From Shewanella canadensis (GTDB lineage: Bacteria > Pseudomonadota > Gammaproteobacteria > Enterobacterales > Shewanellaceae), in NCBI RefSeq assembly GCF_003966225.1, contig NZ_RXNU01000003.1, positions 124,001-188,000 of the forward strand: 64,000 bases of DNA. The letters are read 5' to 3'. The position numbers and the translations under genes were made by a program. The notes below the pieces were generated by a model. The model was not told the origin of the DNA and did no database searches. It saw only the letters and a program-made list of their open reading frames with translations. Positions 8,535 through 17,890 of the stretch are shown one piece after another. Within the stretch, counting starts at the first letter, position 1. Every line of letters starts with the position of its first letter.

Positions 8535-9071
8535 ATGAAGCTTTTAACATATAGCTCAAGTCATATTGCAGAAATTAAGCAGCTGTTCACTCAGGTATTT
8601 TCAGACTCAGAAGGTGAGTCAGAAGGCTTGCTGATAGGAAACTTAGCCTATGAGTTATTGATGGAAACCGATCCTCAAGACCTTTATGGCTTCATTGCTA
8701 TCGAAGATGAGCAGATCGTTGGTAGTATTGTCTTTACCAGGTTGGTATTTGAAAGTGGGGCCAATGCTTTTCTGCTCTCACCGGTAGCCATACACACCAG
8801 CTATCAAGGAAAGGGGGTTGGCCAGAAACTGATTCGATTTGGCATTAACCACCTAAAAGACCGTGGAGTTGGAGTCGTCTTTACCTATGGAGACCCTAAT
8901 TTCTACTCCAAAGTCGGTTTTAACCCCATCACCGAGAAATTAGCTAAGGCCCCTTTAAAGATGACTTACCCGGAAGGATGGCTGGGTCAATCATTGGTGG
9001 GTGAAGCGTTTGAACCCATAATCGGCAACTCCTATTGCGTAGAGGCATTGAATAACCCTGAATATTGGTAA
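8535..9071 (+). CDS. GNAT N-acetyltransferase (YhbS-like)
   Basis: A 178-residue GNAT-fold acetyltransferase. The acetyl-CoA loop is visible as Q-G-K-G-V-G (about residues 95-100) after the strand S-P-V-A-I-H. The following V-V-F-T-Y-G-D-P-x-F-Y-S-K-V-G-F resembles the YhbS subfamily. Substrate unknown. It follows the tRNA-binding gene by 76 bp and could share its transcript. Confidence 0.85.
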   Translation: MKLLTYSSSHIAEIKQLFTQVFSDSEGESEGLLIGNLAYELLMETDPQDLYGFIAIEDEQIVGSIVFTRLVFESGANAFLLSPVAIHTSYQGKGVGQKLIRFGINHLKDRGVGVVFTYGDPNFYSKVGFNPITEKLAKAPLKMTYPEGWLGQSLVGEAFEPIIGNSYCVEALNNPEYW

Positions 9072-9180
9072 GTGCTCGAAAAACAAAATTGGGTATTCAA
9101 CGTCTTGCTGTCGAGACGGATGGAGCGACTCGCTGTTTGTTTTGACGGCGTGAGTATGCCTCGTCCCTGAGGCTGTTAGT

Positions 9181-9693
9181 TTACAGCTTTCTTATCGCGG
9201 CTATCTCTTCATCATTAATACCCAGTGATTCCAGGAATTTTTGGTGTTCTTCAGGCTCCATATTTTCAAAGTTTTGATGCCAGGTGCGCATCGCCAGCTC
9301 ATCAAATCCGGATGCTTTCATTATCTCTACCCAACGCTCTTTAGTTACCATGTATTCCTCCAGTAATTTTGGCTCTTGCAGTAAAGCAACAATGGCTTTC
9401 TGCTGATCTCTTAGAAGGGCTATCTCTTTTTCCAACTCATTGAAGTGATCTCTTAAAATCTGAGCCTGAGACAGACCTTGATTACGATCCAGCAAGGTGC
9501 CGATATTGGCTACAGGTATCCCATAGGAACGATAAGAGACGATGGTCTTCAATCGCTCAATCTCACTATCGCCATACCATCGATATCCATTATCCGAGCG
9601 GAGTGTAGGCGTTAGCAGATTTTCTCTCTCGTAATAGAGGATAGTTGCCCTGGAAATACCACATTTCCGGGCAAGCTGAGTTACTGTAAGCAT
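9181..9693 (-). CDS. MerR-family transcriptional regulator
   Basis: A MerR-type dimeric regulator: winged helix-turn-helix at the N-terminus (L-A-R-K-C-G-I-S-R-A-T-I-L-Y-Y-E-R-E), then the second DNA-contact helix region and a coiled coil (about residues 75-115), then a C-terminal part rich in acidic residues that may bind an effector. There are no metal-binding cysteines in the C-terminal part, so it is not a CueR/MerR metal sensor; it is closer to the SoxR/TipA-like general group. The frame is open up to an ATG at 9729, but the ATG at 9693 puts the start directly before the helix-turn-helix, as usual in the family, and has GGTGA before it. Confidence 0.83.
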   Translation of the reverse strand: MLTVTQLARKCGISRATILYYERENLLTPTLRSDNGYRWYGDSEIERLKTIVSYRSYGIPVANIGTLLDRNQGLSQAQILRDHFNELEKEIALLRDQQKAIVALLQEPKLLEEYMVTKERWVEIMKASGFDELAMRTWHQNFENMEPEEHQKFLESLGINDEEIAAIRKL

Positions 9694-9972
9694 AAAGTCA
9701 CCAGTTGCCTGTCGAAGAGCTATCATCAACCCTGAACCTATAGACGGGTCAAATGAAAATCAATATAGTGCTTTAAATTTTATCATCAACTAGCTATACG
9801 TACTTATGTAATAACAAGGTATGGCTGTCTCGGTCGGCTCGATAGTTCAAAAAGATAGGTAAGTTGAACCATTTTTTTGAGAGCGCTTTCGTCGGTAGAA
9901 CATTTATATCAGGTATTGATGAGGACGTAGCGGCATTTTCACCAAACAGGGCATTAGGTTAAGGGAGAGGGG

Positions 9973-10497
9973 ATGATAGCGGAAACAGAGCGATTAGTGC
10001 TTAGAGAGTTTTCTTTGGATGATGTTGCCGGTTTTTTTGACCTGAACCTTGACCCGCAAGTACTTAAATATACGGGTGATAAGCCGTTTAAAAGCCACAG
10101 TGAAGTATCTAGGTTTATTCGGAACTATGAACAGTATGAAAAGAATGGCTTTGGTCGTTGGTCTGTTTATCTGAAAAATTCGAATGAATATATGGGATTT
10201 TGTGGGCTGAGGCGGTCAGCAGAAACCGGTGAGGTGGATATCGGATTTCGATTGATGCAAAGATTCTGGCATCGGGGCTATGCGTTCGAGTCAGCCAAAG
10301 CTGCTTTGGAGTTAGCATTTAATCGCTATGGCGTCGACAGGGTCACCGCCAGAGCCATGAAGGATAACCAGGCGTCCCATCTGTTGATTCAAAAGCTAGG
10401 CATGCAATTTGATTCGAGTTTCACTGAGTCGGGTGAGGAGTGGCTGAAATATGAACTTCATAAAGATGTTTGGTTGCGAAATAACAGTTTAAAGTGA
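9973..10497 (+). CDS. GNAT N-acetyltransferase (RimJ/RimL-like)
   Basis: A 174-residue acetyltransferase with the RimJ/RimL pattern: T-E-R-L-V-L-R-E at the N-terminus, the strand D-I-G-F-R-L and the loop W-H-R-G-Y-A-F-E, then N-x-A-S-x-x-L-I-Q-K-L-G-M near the C-terminus. Family members acetylate protein N-termini or small molecules; the substrate here is unknown. Its stop codon lies one base from the stop of the oppositely oriented membrane protein gene, an unusually tight convergence at the edge of a foreign-looking segment. Confidence 0.85.
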   Translation: MIAETERLVLREFSLDDVAGFFDLNLDPQVLKYTGDKPFKSHSEVSRFIRNYEQYEKNGFGRWSVYLKNSNEYMGFCGLRRSAETGEVDIGFRLMQRFWHRGYAFESAKAALELAFNRYGVDRVTARAMKDNQASHLLIQKLGMQFDSSFTESGEEWLKYELHKDVWLRNNSLK

Positions 10498-10498
10498 T

Positions 10499-12919
10499 TC
10501 AACAGCTTGATTCAGGACGCTTCTTGGTTCTGGCTTTTTTCGAACAAAGTGCCGCTAACAGGTAAAATGCCGCTGCGCAGAGCATAATGGCGGGGATGCC
10601 GGAATGCAGGGCGAGTCCGGCCGCAGCAATGGAGGTGAGGACCGAGGCGCATCCGTTCATCGCCCAGGCATAGGCTCGCTGCAGAGGTGTTGTAAGGAGA
10701 CTGCGCATCCCCAGGGCGAACGGCACTCCCATCAAAATGCCCGGCACAAGCAGTAAAAGCAGGGCAGAAAGATAGCGAAGGAGTTCGGGTAAGCCCAGAA
10801 GGTAATCGAGAATCAGATCCATAAAGATAACAATCCCAAGGAGCACCGGGCAGAGGCTCGTAAGAGAGTAGATAACGGCATCTCTCCCCATTTTCTGAGA
10901 CCACCACCCGCCGATTCCGGAAGAGAGCAGAATACCGGCCAGGACGAGGGTAAAGCTTATCACCGGGTTGGAGAAGAGCAGGATATAGGCCTTGATAAAA
11001 TAGATCTCCACGAACATAAAGCCCGCCCCGATGGAGAAAAAATAGATCTTCTGCGCTACAGGAACCTTCTCTTTTCTCCCTCTGGTCAGGAGTCTGGGCA
11101 GAAGTAATAACAGGGCTGCGACGGCCAATGCCTCGAAAAAGACCACGGCAACGACAACCTCGCCTGAAAGAAGCATAGAATAGGGTCGGCTTCCCATGCT
11201 CCGGTATAGATCCCCCAGCCTGTCCCACTTGATATAGCGGCCGGGAAACGGCCGGTCGTCATCCTGCGGTGCCGTATCCAGCAGATAATCCTCGAAGAAT
11301 TGTTTTTCTCTTTTTTCACTGTAATGCCGGATCAGCTGATCGATAGCAAGGTAATGATGGGGGAGCTCGGAAATATTGAAGCGATTGGCAAGAGAAGCCT
11401 GCATATCCCGGATATAGACGATGTCGAAATTTAGCTTTTCAGCAAACTCCATTGGAATATCCCTGTTTTGAATAGGATTTTTGCTGATGATCAGCGTGAA
11501 GATCCCCCAGTTTCTTAATAGAACAAGGTGATGCTGTGGATTTTTTTCACCGCGATCCCGCAGAACCTGCATTGCCGTGGAAAAAAGACGGATCGAATCG
11601 GAAGGAGGAAGAAGGAGTTTGCGCGAAATAATGATCAGCCCCTTGTCGGAAAGGTGATCCAGGTATTCGTTGAAGGCCTGTGTGGTGAAAAGATACTCCT
11701 GGCTGAGCGCCGCCGAGCCGGGAAGTGATGTTCCCCAGTTTTCCAGATGGATGATGTCGTATCTTCTCTGGGACTGTTTGAGAAATATTCGAGGATTTTC
11801 GGCTGTGGCGGGCAGGTTGTAATGTTCCCCTATGGCTCGGGCTATATTTGGACTCTCATGAATAACAGACAGCTGTGGGACTCTTGCTGCAAGGGCTGCG
11901 GGTATGCTGGTTCCTCCGCCCTTGAGGATAAGAAGTGCACTTTTGGGGGAAGTTACAAGCTTGTAGCCTACCGCCGGCAGGACGAAATCCGCAAACCCGA
12001 ACGGCTCTGGTTTGCCCTCTTCTCCATAGAGAACCAGCTGCTCGTCTCCGTCCCGGAAAATAGATTTCTGCACGGGCAGGTCGCCGCTGTATTTGAGGCT
12101 GAGTCCCGGTGCGTAACGGATATAGGGGCTGGTTGCGGTTTCTATTCTGCCGGTTATGCTGCTCACCGAATCCGTTACTGTCGAGTGGGGAAACTGCAGG
12201 AGCTGGCTCAGTGATTTATAGGGTGAAGGGGTGACAGTCACCAGCGCGCCGCCCCATGGGGTGAGAAGCAGAGCCGCAGCCAGTCCAATAGCACAGACAC
12301 TGATCAGGGGGGAAATCAGACTCCGGACTCGAGAACGGCGCCCGATAATTTTTTTACTCTTTATAAAAGCGGCAGCAGCTAGATAACACAAAGGGAGTAG
12401 CGCAAGGGATATCACGAGTTTTCCCTCTCCGATAAAAGGCAGAAACAGGGAGGGGATAACTGCTCCCAGAGCCGAGCCAGCCATGCTGGCAAAGTAGGTT
12501 ATACCTGTTTTTTCCGGCTGCTGCAGATAAGCTGCCAGCACAATAAAACCTGCGAAAAAAAATGGAATGGCCAGAAGCGTATAGCTGATAAAAAGGTAAA
12601 AGGCCTGAATCGACTCCAGTGAAAGCCTGAAGTAGTCAAGGGGAAGTTTGTTTAGAATAATAAAGGAGATAAGTGTTGAGCAGCTGTAGAGAAGCACTAA
12701 AGTCGATGTCGATTCCTCTGAGGCAAAGTGATTTATCCACTCCTTCTTCCTTGAATCGAGAATGCTCAACAATGTGCCGCTGGCGGCAAAGCCGAAAAGC
12801 GCTATGCTGATCACCATAAAAGAGAGGTGATTCCACTGGCTGATCGAGAAGATCCTTGCCAGAAGTACCTCGAAGGCGAGAGAGGAGAGGGATACAAGGA
12901 AGACGGCCGCGAGAACCAT
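10499..12919 (-). CDS. Polytopic membrane protein with spermidine-synthase-like domain
   Basis: About 806 residues in three parts: seven N-terminal membrane segments (to about residue 235), a soluble Rossmann-like domain (about 240-560) resembling the spermidine synthase/methyltransferase superfamily, and about six C-terminal membrane segments. The nucleotide-loop equivalent reads G-G-G-T-S, and the position of the usual catalytic Asp seems to be Glu in Y-D-I-I-H-L-E-N, so normal aminopropyl transfer is doubtful. Positive loops after segments 2 and 6 (R-K-K, K-S-K-K, R-R-S-R) put them inside, which predicts a periplasmic soluble domain. The start ATG shares its A with the TAA of the upstream secreted methyltransferase gene (TAATG), implying translational coupling. 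Base composition looks more GC-rich than its neighbours. Confidence 0.75.
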   Translation of the reverse strand: MVLAAVFLVSLSSLAFEVLLARIFSISQWNHLSFMVISIALFGFAASGTLLSILDSRKKEWINHFASEESTSTLVLLYSCSTLISFIILNKLPLDYFRLSLESIQAFYLFISYTLLAIPFFFAGFIVLAAYLQQPEKTGITYFASMAGSALGAVIPSLFLPFIGEGKLVISLALLPLCYLAAAAFIKSKKIIGRRSRVRSLISPLISVCAIGLAAALLLTPWGGALVTVTPSPYKSLSQLLQFPHSTVTDSVSSITGRIETATSPYIRYAPGLSLKYSGDLPVQKSIFRDGDEQLVLYGEEGKPEPFGFADFVLPAVGYKLVTSPKSALLILKGGGTSIPAALAARVPQLSVIHESPNIARAIGEHYNLPATAENPRIFLKQSQRRYDIIHLENWGTSLPGSAALSQEYLFTTQAFNEYLDHLSDKGLIIISRKLLLPPSDSIRLFSTAMQVLRDRGEKNPQHHLVLLRNWGIFTLIISKNPIQNRDIPMEFAEKLNFDIVYIRDMQASLANRFNISELPHHYLAIDQLIRHYSEKREKQFFEDYLLDTAPQDDDRPFPGRYIKWDRLGDLYRSMGSRPYSMLLSGEVVVAVVFFEALAVAALLLLLPRLLTRGRKEKVPVAQKIYFFSIGAGFMFVEIYFIKAYILLFSNPVISFTLVLAGILLSSGIGGWWSQKMGRDAVIYSLTSLCPVLLGIVIFMDLILDYLLGLPELLRYLSALLLLLVPGILMGVPFALGMRSLLTTPLQRAYAWAMNGCASVLTSIAAAGLALHSGIPAIMLCAAAFYLLAALCSKKARTKKRPESSC

Positions 12920-13653
12920 TACTTTTCCCCGATGTCCTTCAATGCATGTCCGGTCATGGGAACAAAAAGAACACCGGAGATCTGCCAAACCCTATAGTCA
13001 TCCCCCTTTCTGGTGACCAGCACCAGGTTCTGATAGCTGAAGGGATTTCCCAGAGGAAGCACCAGCCGCCCTCCGTCTTTGAGCTGCGCCAGAAGGGGGG
13101 GAGGGACGTGATCCACGGCGGCGGTGATCATAATCGCATCGAAGGGCGCCTCCTTTTTCCAGCCGAAGTAGCCGTCACCGCAGCGGGCCTGAATATTGGC
13201 ATAACCCAGAGAGTTCAGAAGCTTGCCGGCCTTAGTGCAGAGTTTTTCCTTGATCTCAATGGTGAACACCTCTTTTGCGACCTGGGAAAGCACCGCCGCC
13301 TGGTATCCGGAGCCGGTTCCAATCTCGAGCACTCTTTCACTGCCAGTGAGTTCGAGTAGCTCTGTCATCAGGGCAACAATATAGGGCTGTGAAATGGTCT
13401 GTCCTTCACCGATCGGCAGGGGAGAGTCTGTATAGGCTTTGAAAACCAGTAGGTCCGGTACAAAGAGGTGTCTGGGAATTGCTTTCATTGCCGCCAGCAC
13501 TCTCTTGTCTGTAATGTCGCGTGTGCTGAGCTGATTTTGCACCATCTTCTCCCTGGCGCGGAGATATTTTTCGGAGTCACCCGCGGGTAATGCCGCAATG
13601 CTCTGTTGTCCGAATATGAGAAGGGTAATAAACAGAAACAGTAATTTACCCAT
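12919..13653 (-). CDS. pcm: Secreted protein-L-isoaspartate O-methyltransferase
   Basis: PCMT methylates L-isoaspartate in aged proteins, starting repair to aspartate. This 244-residue copy has a clear signal peptide (residues about 1-20, hydrophobic core then A-A-L-P), unlike the usual cytoplasmic Pcm. The catalytic core is intact: Q-L-S-T-R-D-I, I-P-R-H-L-F-V-P, the substrate loop G-E-G-Q-T-I-S-Q-P-Y, SAM motif I (V-L-E-I-G-T-G-S-G-Y-Q) and motif II. A GGGAG lies 7 nt before the ATG. Its stop overlaps the start of the polytopic spermidine-synthase-like gene, so the two form one unit. How SAM reaches the periplasm is an open question. Likely acquired by transfer together with its partner. 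Confidence 0.9.
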   Translation of the reverse strand: MGKLLFLFITLLIFGQQSIAALPAGDSEKYLRAREKMVQNQLSTRDITDKRVLAAMKAIPRHLFVPDLLVFKAYTDSPLPIGEGQTISQPYIVALMTELLELTGSERVLEIGTGSGYQAAVLSQVAKEVFTIEIKEKLCTKAGKLLNSLGYANIQARCGDGYFGWKKEAPFDAIMITAAVDHVPPPLLAQLKDGGRLVLPLGNPFSYQNLVLVTRKGDDYRVWQISGVLFVPMTGHALKDIGEK

Positions 13654-13898
13654 GGCGCACTCCCTACAGGGTTATGACATAACCCAATCACTATTGAGTA
13701 TAGGAAGAATAAACGTTTAATAGAAAGGTTCGCCGCTTGTTACTCTTTTGATGGTTCAAAGCAGGAGTTTTATCCGCCGATATAGGACTCGAGTCTCAGG
13801 GGGCTTGAGACATTAGGTTTTGTTACATATAGATAAAGGTGTAATACATAAATAAGTGTTAGCTTAGATAGGTTTTCAAATCATAAGGAAATTGAGTG

Positions 13899-14576
13899 AT
13901 GAATAGCCTACAGAAGATAGGGGGCGTTGCAGCACTTTTCGAGGCTGTTATTTATATATCGGCTTTTGTGTTTTTTGGTGCGATATGGGAATTTCCCGCG
14001 GATGCGAATGCAGTACAACAGTTTACTTTCCTGGCTGACAACCAACTAATCCTATCTCTGTTTAATTTGGCTATGTACGTCCTATTTGGAATTTTTCTGG
14101 CGGTACTGGTCTTGGCTCTTTATCAAAGAGTTAAAGACAAGGCCCCGGCTCTTTCACAGCTAGCTTCGATATTTGGCATCGTTTGGGTGGGTTTAGTCAT
14201 TGCCAGTGGAATGATCGCAAATATCGGCTTAGGAGTGGCGATTGAGATCTCTGCTGATGATCCAAAGCAAGCTATGACTATCTGGTTGGTCATTAACACA
14301 CTAGTCGAAGCTCTGGGCGGAGGAAATGAAATTGTTGGCGGGCTCTGGGTACTCCTGTTGAGTCTTGCTGCCTTAAGAGCCAATGAGTTTCATAAACTAC
14401 TTAACTACCTTGGCGTGTTTATCGGTCTGGCCGGAATTTTTACTATCTATCCAGCCGAGATACTGACAGAGGTTTTTGGCTTAGGCCAGATCCTGTGGTT
14501 CGCTTGGCTGGGAGTGGTTATGTTAGTCAAGTCACCGGAGCTCGCAGGGGCCAGTGTCGTTGAGCCGGCCCGGTAA
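13899..14576 (+). CDS. DUF4386-like integral membrane protein
   Basis: About 225 residues with six or seven hydrophobic segments, short loops and few charges. The layout and N-terminal K-I-G-G-V-A-A-L-F-E-A resemble DUF4386-type membrane proteins of unknown function. AAGGA lies 9 nt before the ATG at 13899; a GTG one codon earlier is also possible. A perfect inverted repeat follows the gene. Confidence 0.7.
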   Translation: MNSLQKIGGVAALFEAVIYISAFVFFGAIWEFPADANAVQQFTFLADNQLILSLFNLAMYVLFGIFLAVLVLALYQRVKDKAPALSQLASIFGIVWVGLVIASGMIANIGLGVAIEISADDPKQAMTIWLVINTLVEALGGGNEIVGGLWVLLLSLAALRANEFHKLLNYLGVFIGLAGIFTIYPAEILTEVFGLGQILWFAWLGVVMLVKSPELAGASVVEPAR

Positions 14577-14643
14577 GTGCCAGGCTAAATTGGGTATTAG
14601 TCTTTTGCTACATTTTCAGCTACTCACTTTTACTATTTTCAAA

Positions 14644-14671
14644 CCCTACTGACACTATGCTGTCAGTAGGG
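14644..14671. repeat. Perfect 11-bp inverted repeat, stem-loop
   Basis: Arms CCCTACTGACA (14644-14654) and its complement (14661-14671) with loop CTATGC. It lies between the DUF4386 gene and the VOC gene. The stem is strong but there is no T-run, so it may be a Rho-independent-like terminator remnant or an operator for the downstream gene. Confidence 0.55.
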
Positions 14672-14718
14672 CGGGCGTATTCTTGTTGGTGAGTTATTCA
14701 TTCAACAAGGAGAGTATT

Positions 14719-15102
14719 ATGTTACAACAAGCACCTTTGGTTTGGGGCGAGATAGCCGTCGACAATATGGACCGAGCCGTCAATTTCTACGAGACAAATT
14801 TTAATGTGAGTTTTACCCGCGAGACCATGGATGGCATGGAGATGGCCATACTGGAAACCGAAGAGAGCGAAGCGGCCAGTATTGGCTTGGTTAAGCATGA
14901 GATGATGAAGCCCGGCACCGACGGAAGCCTACTATATCTGCATCTCAGCGATAAGCTAACGTCACTGGTTGAGAAGCTGCATCTGGCTGAGGTTAAGGTG
15001 CTGCTGCCCGTAACCCCGATTAAAGGGGGGGAGTGTGGATTCATGAGTATCTTTATCGACAGCGAAGGCAATAAAGTGGGATTGTGGTCTAAGCTTGGCT
15101 AA
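14719..15102 (+). CDS. VOC-family (glyoxalase/bleomycin-resistance-like) protein
   Basis: A 127-residue single vicinal-oxygen-chelate domain: W-G-E-I-A-V-D-N-M-D-R-A-V-N-F-Y-E near the start and the closing strand F-x-D-S-E-G-N-K-V-G-L-W-S at the end, typical of dimeric glyoxalase-like proteins. The substrate cannot be named. The start at 14719 has AAGGAG seven bases upstream; the frame is open further 5' but without a ribosome site. The next gene is a GyrI-like domain protein and the one after that a WYL regulator, an arrangement common for small-molecule response genes. Confidence 0.85.
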   Translation: MLQQAPLVWGEIAVDNMDRAVNFYETNFNVSFTRETMDGMEMAILETEESEAASIGLVKHEMMKPGTDGSLLYLHLSDKLTSLVEKLHLAEVKVLLPVTPIKGGECGFMSIFIDSEGNKVGLWSKLG

Positions 15103-15160
15103 CGCTGACTTACATGAAAATGTAAGCGTCTAAGTCACAACAAACAGGGAAACATAATCG

Positions 15161-15601
15161 ATGGAACGTATTCACAAAAGCGCCCTGGGGCTCTCAGGGC
15201 TCATCACCCGGACCAATAATGCCGCGGAAAGAGAGGCTGAAACCGCCAGAATTGGCCCGTTATGGCAGCAGTACTTTGCCGAGAATGACGGCCATTTAGC
15301 TCAAGGTAAGCCTATGTACGGTGTCTACCATGATTATCAGTCAGATATGAATGGAGATTATTCTGTGCTGGTTGGAACCCAGGCGGAATCGGATGATATA
15401 TGTGATATCCGCTTAGCCGAAGGGGATTACCTGAAGTTCAGCGGCAGTGGGAAAATGCCGGATTGTGTGGTTGAGCAATGGACAGAGATCTGGCGATACT
15501 TCACCTCACCCGAGTGTCGGCATCAACGTAGTTATCTGACCGATTATGAAGTTTACCCGGATACCACTGGAGTGGATATTTACATCGGTATTAAAGGCTA
15601 G
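15161..15601 (+). CDS. GyrI-like / AraC effector-binding domain protein
   Basis: A 146-residue stand-alone effector-binding (GyrI-like) domain: an N-terminal strand pair, a loop with Y-G-V-Y-H-D-Y-Q-S-D, and the C-terminal Y-L-T-D-Y-E-V-Y-P...V-D-I-Y-I-G-I typical of the family. Such domains bind small molecules or gyrase. AGGGA lies about 10 nt before the ATG. It is followed by a WYL regulator gene at 106 bp and may be controlled by it. Confidence 0.82.
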   Translation: MERIHKSALGLSGLITRTNNAAEREAETARIGPLWQQYFAENDGHLAQGKPMYGVYHDYQSDMNGDYSVLVGTQAESDDICDIRLAEGDYLKFSGSGKMPDCVVEQWTEIWRYFTSPECRHQRSYLTDYEVYPDTTGVDIYIGIKG

Positions 15602-15712
15602 ACATATTTTTCTATAAATAACCAAAGCTATGAGCCGGGTTTAATCTCAGATTGAACTTGGCTCTCTTGTTTGGGAAGATGAGAGCGTTTTAAGTGCCCC
15701 TAAAGGATGACA

Positions 15713-16402
15713 ATGCGCCGCGCCGATAGATTATTTCAAATCGTACAGATCTTAAGACATCGAAGGCTCACGACCGCCAAGGAGTTGGCTGAACGATTAG
15801 AGGTATCGACACGAACCATTTACCGTGATGTACAAGACTTGTGTCTGAACGGGATCCCCATCGAAGGGGAGGCGGGCGTGGGGTATCTATTGCGCCAAGA
15901 GGTGAGTGTTCCTCCTCTGATGTTTAATGAGGTCGAGCTCGAAGCGATACAAGTCGGAATGCGTATGGTGCAGGCGCGGGGCGGAAAAGAGTTAGCCAGC
16001 GCAGCCAGACAGGCGATGATTAAAGTGGAGGCCGTGTTGCCGACCCGGCTGCAGGAATACCAATCTTTGATGTTTGCCCCCGACTTCTATATCGACAGTG
16101 ATGAGTTTAAGTTTCTGGATCTGCTCCGCAAAACCTCCAGAGAGCGGGAGTACCTGCAGATGGATTATAAAGATGCTAAGGAGGCGGTGACCCGGCGTGA
16201 ATTACGCCCTCTGGCTATCTATTTTTGGAAAGGATTATGGACCCTGCTTGCCTGGTGTGAACTGAGAAACGATTTTCGCAACTTCAGGGTAGACAGGATA
16301 GTCAGCTTGACTCCTCTGGGACGCCATTTCAGCCTGACACCCGGTCAGGAGATGCAAGACTACATCGAGCTGATGGAAGCCGAGTATGGCAGTCGAAGCT
16401 GA
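15713..16402 (+). CDS. YafY-like HTH/WYL transcriptional regulator
   Basis: About 229 residues: a DeoR-type winged helix at the N-terminus (L-R-H-R-R-L-T-T-A-K-E-L-A-E-R-L-E-V-S-T-R-T-I-Y-R-D), a linker, and a WYL domain (about 140-200). The W-Y-L signature itself is not clearly conserved. WYL domains often bind nucleotides or nucleic acid and control stress or defence genes. I prefer the ATG at 15713 over 15707, because AAAGGA then sits at proper distance. The upstream GyrI-like and VOC genes are plausible targets. Confidence 0.84.
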   Translation: MRRADRLFQIVQILRHRRLTTAKELAERLEVSTRTIYRDVQDLCLNGIPIEGEAGVGYLLRQEVSVPPLMFNEVELEAIQVGMRMVQARGGKELASAARQAMIKVEAVLPTRLQEYQSLMFAPDFYIDSDEFKFLDLLRKTSREREYLQMDYKDAKEAVTRRELRPLAIYFWKGLWTLLAWCELRNDFRNFRVDRIVSLTPLGRHFSLTPGQEMQDYIELMEAEYGSRS

Positions 16403-16548
16403 GGTGTATGTTAACTTCGTGGAGTTATCTCATCGATTTATCGGGTAACAGAGCCCTTTGTGCGTTCTTCGTTTCGCTTTTGATAAGTATTGAGTTGGCT
16501 AATGTTGAACCAGCTCGATTGAGACATTACGAGAAAGGAGATGGGTTT

Positions 16549-17859
16549 ATGCCATTGATAAAGTTAATACAGCGCCTGTCGCCCTTGCTGGTGTGTGCCT
16601 CACTCCTCGGGTGTTCCCTCGCTTCACACGAAACTCGTTCAGATAGCAAGCTTACTGCGACTATGACAATGACAATGGTGCAGGTATTGATTGATAACGA
16701 AGCGGGCGTCGATGGCTTAGATAATCCCAGAGCTGTAAAAATCTCCCCCGATGGCACTCATGCTGCCGTTGTCAGTGGTGACGATAATTCAATGGCTATT
16801 TTCGATATAGATGATGACTTTACCCTGACATTTAATCGAGTATTTAAAAACAATATCTATGGTGTCACGGGGTTGGAAGGGGCTTCGCAGCTAGCTTTTC
16901 TTCCAAGTGGTAATAAGATGTTTACCGTGAGCTTTTATGACAGTGCGCTGGTGGTCTTTGATCGCGGTGAAGAACATCAATATAGGTTCAAGCGCAGGCT
17001 GAGTGACGGGCTGAGTATTGAACGCATCTTTAAGGATACTGAGCCGCTTGGGGCTTTAGACACCCTCGGGTTATTAGGGGCCTGGGATCTCGTCGCTTCC
17101 GGCGATGGCCAACAGCTATATATTGCCAGCTATAAGAGTAATGCCCTCTCGGTGTTTGACGTATCTGGTGACGATTTGGTTTTTAATCGTTTCGAAGGAG
17201 AGGAGCCGGGATTAGGTGGCGCCGTTGGGCTGGACTTATCCGGTGATAACACTTTGCTTGCGGTCACAGGTTTTGATGAGCATATGCTGACACTGTATAA
17301 CCGCACAATGGATGGTGAGCTGGAGTTAAGTCAGATTTTGAGAGGAGGGGATACGGGGATCCCTTATCTGGTTAACCCACAAGTCGTTAAATTTTCGCCC
17401 GATGGTCATTTTATCTATGTCGCCTGTTCGGGAAGTGACGCTATTGTGGTACTTAATCGAATTGAAGCAGTGTCCGGTTCTGGGACCAGGAAAGGGGAAG
17501 ATGCGGCAAAGTATGCCCTGTTTCAGACCTTGACCAATGATGAACTCGGCGGTGGCTTGAAAGGTGCCGGTAGCTTGGCTATCTCATCGGATGGTTCAAG
17601 GCTCTATGCCGCCGGAGAGGCCGATAGCGGTGTACTCGTGTTGAGAAAAGAAAATGACGGCCGGTTGAGCCTTGAATCAAAACTCTTTGATACTGAGTTG
17701 GTAAATAAAGGCCTACCCGCCGGTGACAACAAAGACATTAATGTCCTGGTAGGAGTCTCGTCACTTCAGCTCTCAAAAGATGGTCAATACCTGCTGGTGA
17801 CGTCGGCAAAGCAAGATTCACTGTATGTACTTAAGCTAAAGGCCAGCGTATCAAAATAG
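16549..17859 (+). CDS. Beta-propeller (lactonase-like) lipoprotein
   Basis: About 436 residues. A lipoprotein signal ends at L-L-G-C (Cys about 21). The rest is a series of repeats of about 45-60 residues with S-P-D-G-T-H or S-x-D-G motifs and V-x-D strands, reading as a 6-7-bladed beta-propeller of the 6-phosphogluconolactonase/YVTN type. No catalytic function can be assigned. The ATG at 16549 has AAAGGAG eight bases upstream and begins the signal peptide; the longer open frame from 16408 has no such site. A strong terminator follows. Confidence 0.82.
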   Translation: MPLIKLIQRLSPLLVCASLLGCSLASHETRSDSKLTATMTMTMVQVLIDNEAGVDGLDNPRAVKISPDGTHAAVVSGDDNSMAIFDIDDDFTLTFNRVFKNNIYGVTGLEGASQLAFLPSGNKMFTVSFYDSALVVFDRGEEHQYRFKRRLSDGLSIERIFKDTEPLGALDTLGLLGAWDLVASGDGQQLYIASYKSNALSVFDVSGDDLVFNRFEGEEPGLGGAVGLDLSGDNTLLAVTGFDEHMLTLYNRTMDGELELSQILRGGDTGIPYLVNPQVVKFSPDGHFIYVACSGSDAIVVLNRIEAVSGSGTRKGEDAAKYALFQTLTNDELGGGLKGAGSLAISSDGSRLYAAGEADSGVLVLRKENDGRLSLESKLFDTELVNKGLPAGDNKDINVLVGVSSLQLSKDGQYLLVTSAKQDSLYVLKLKASVSK

Positions 17860-17890
17860 CGGATATTTAAAGAAGAGAGGAGGTAATAAA

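Noticed and set aside
10512..11228. Long frame in another phase within the membrane protein gene
   Set aside because: Pro/Ser/Arg-rich shadow frame; the main frame has clear membrane segments and a domain.
12856..13359. Antisense frame over pcm
   Set aside because: Overlaps the well-supported methyltransferase on the other strand; no family features.
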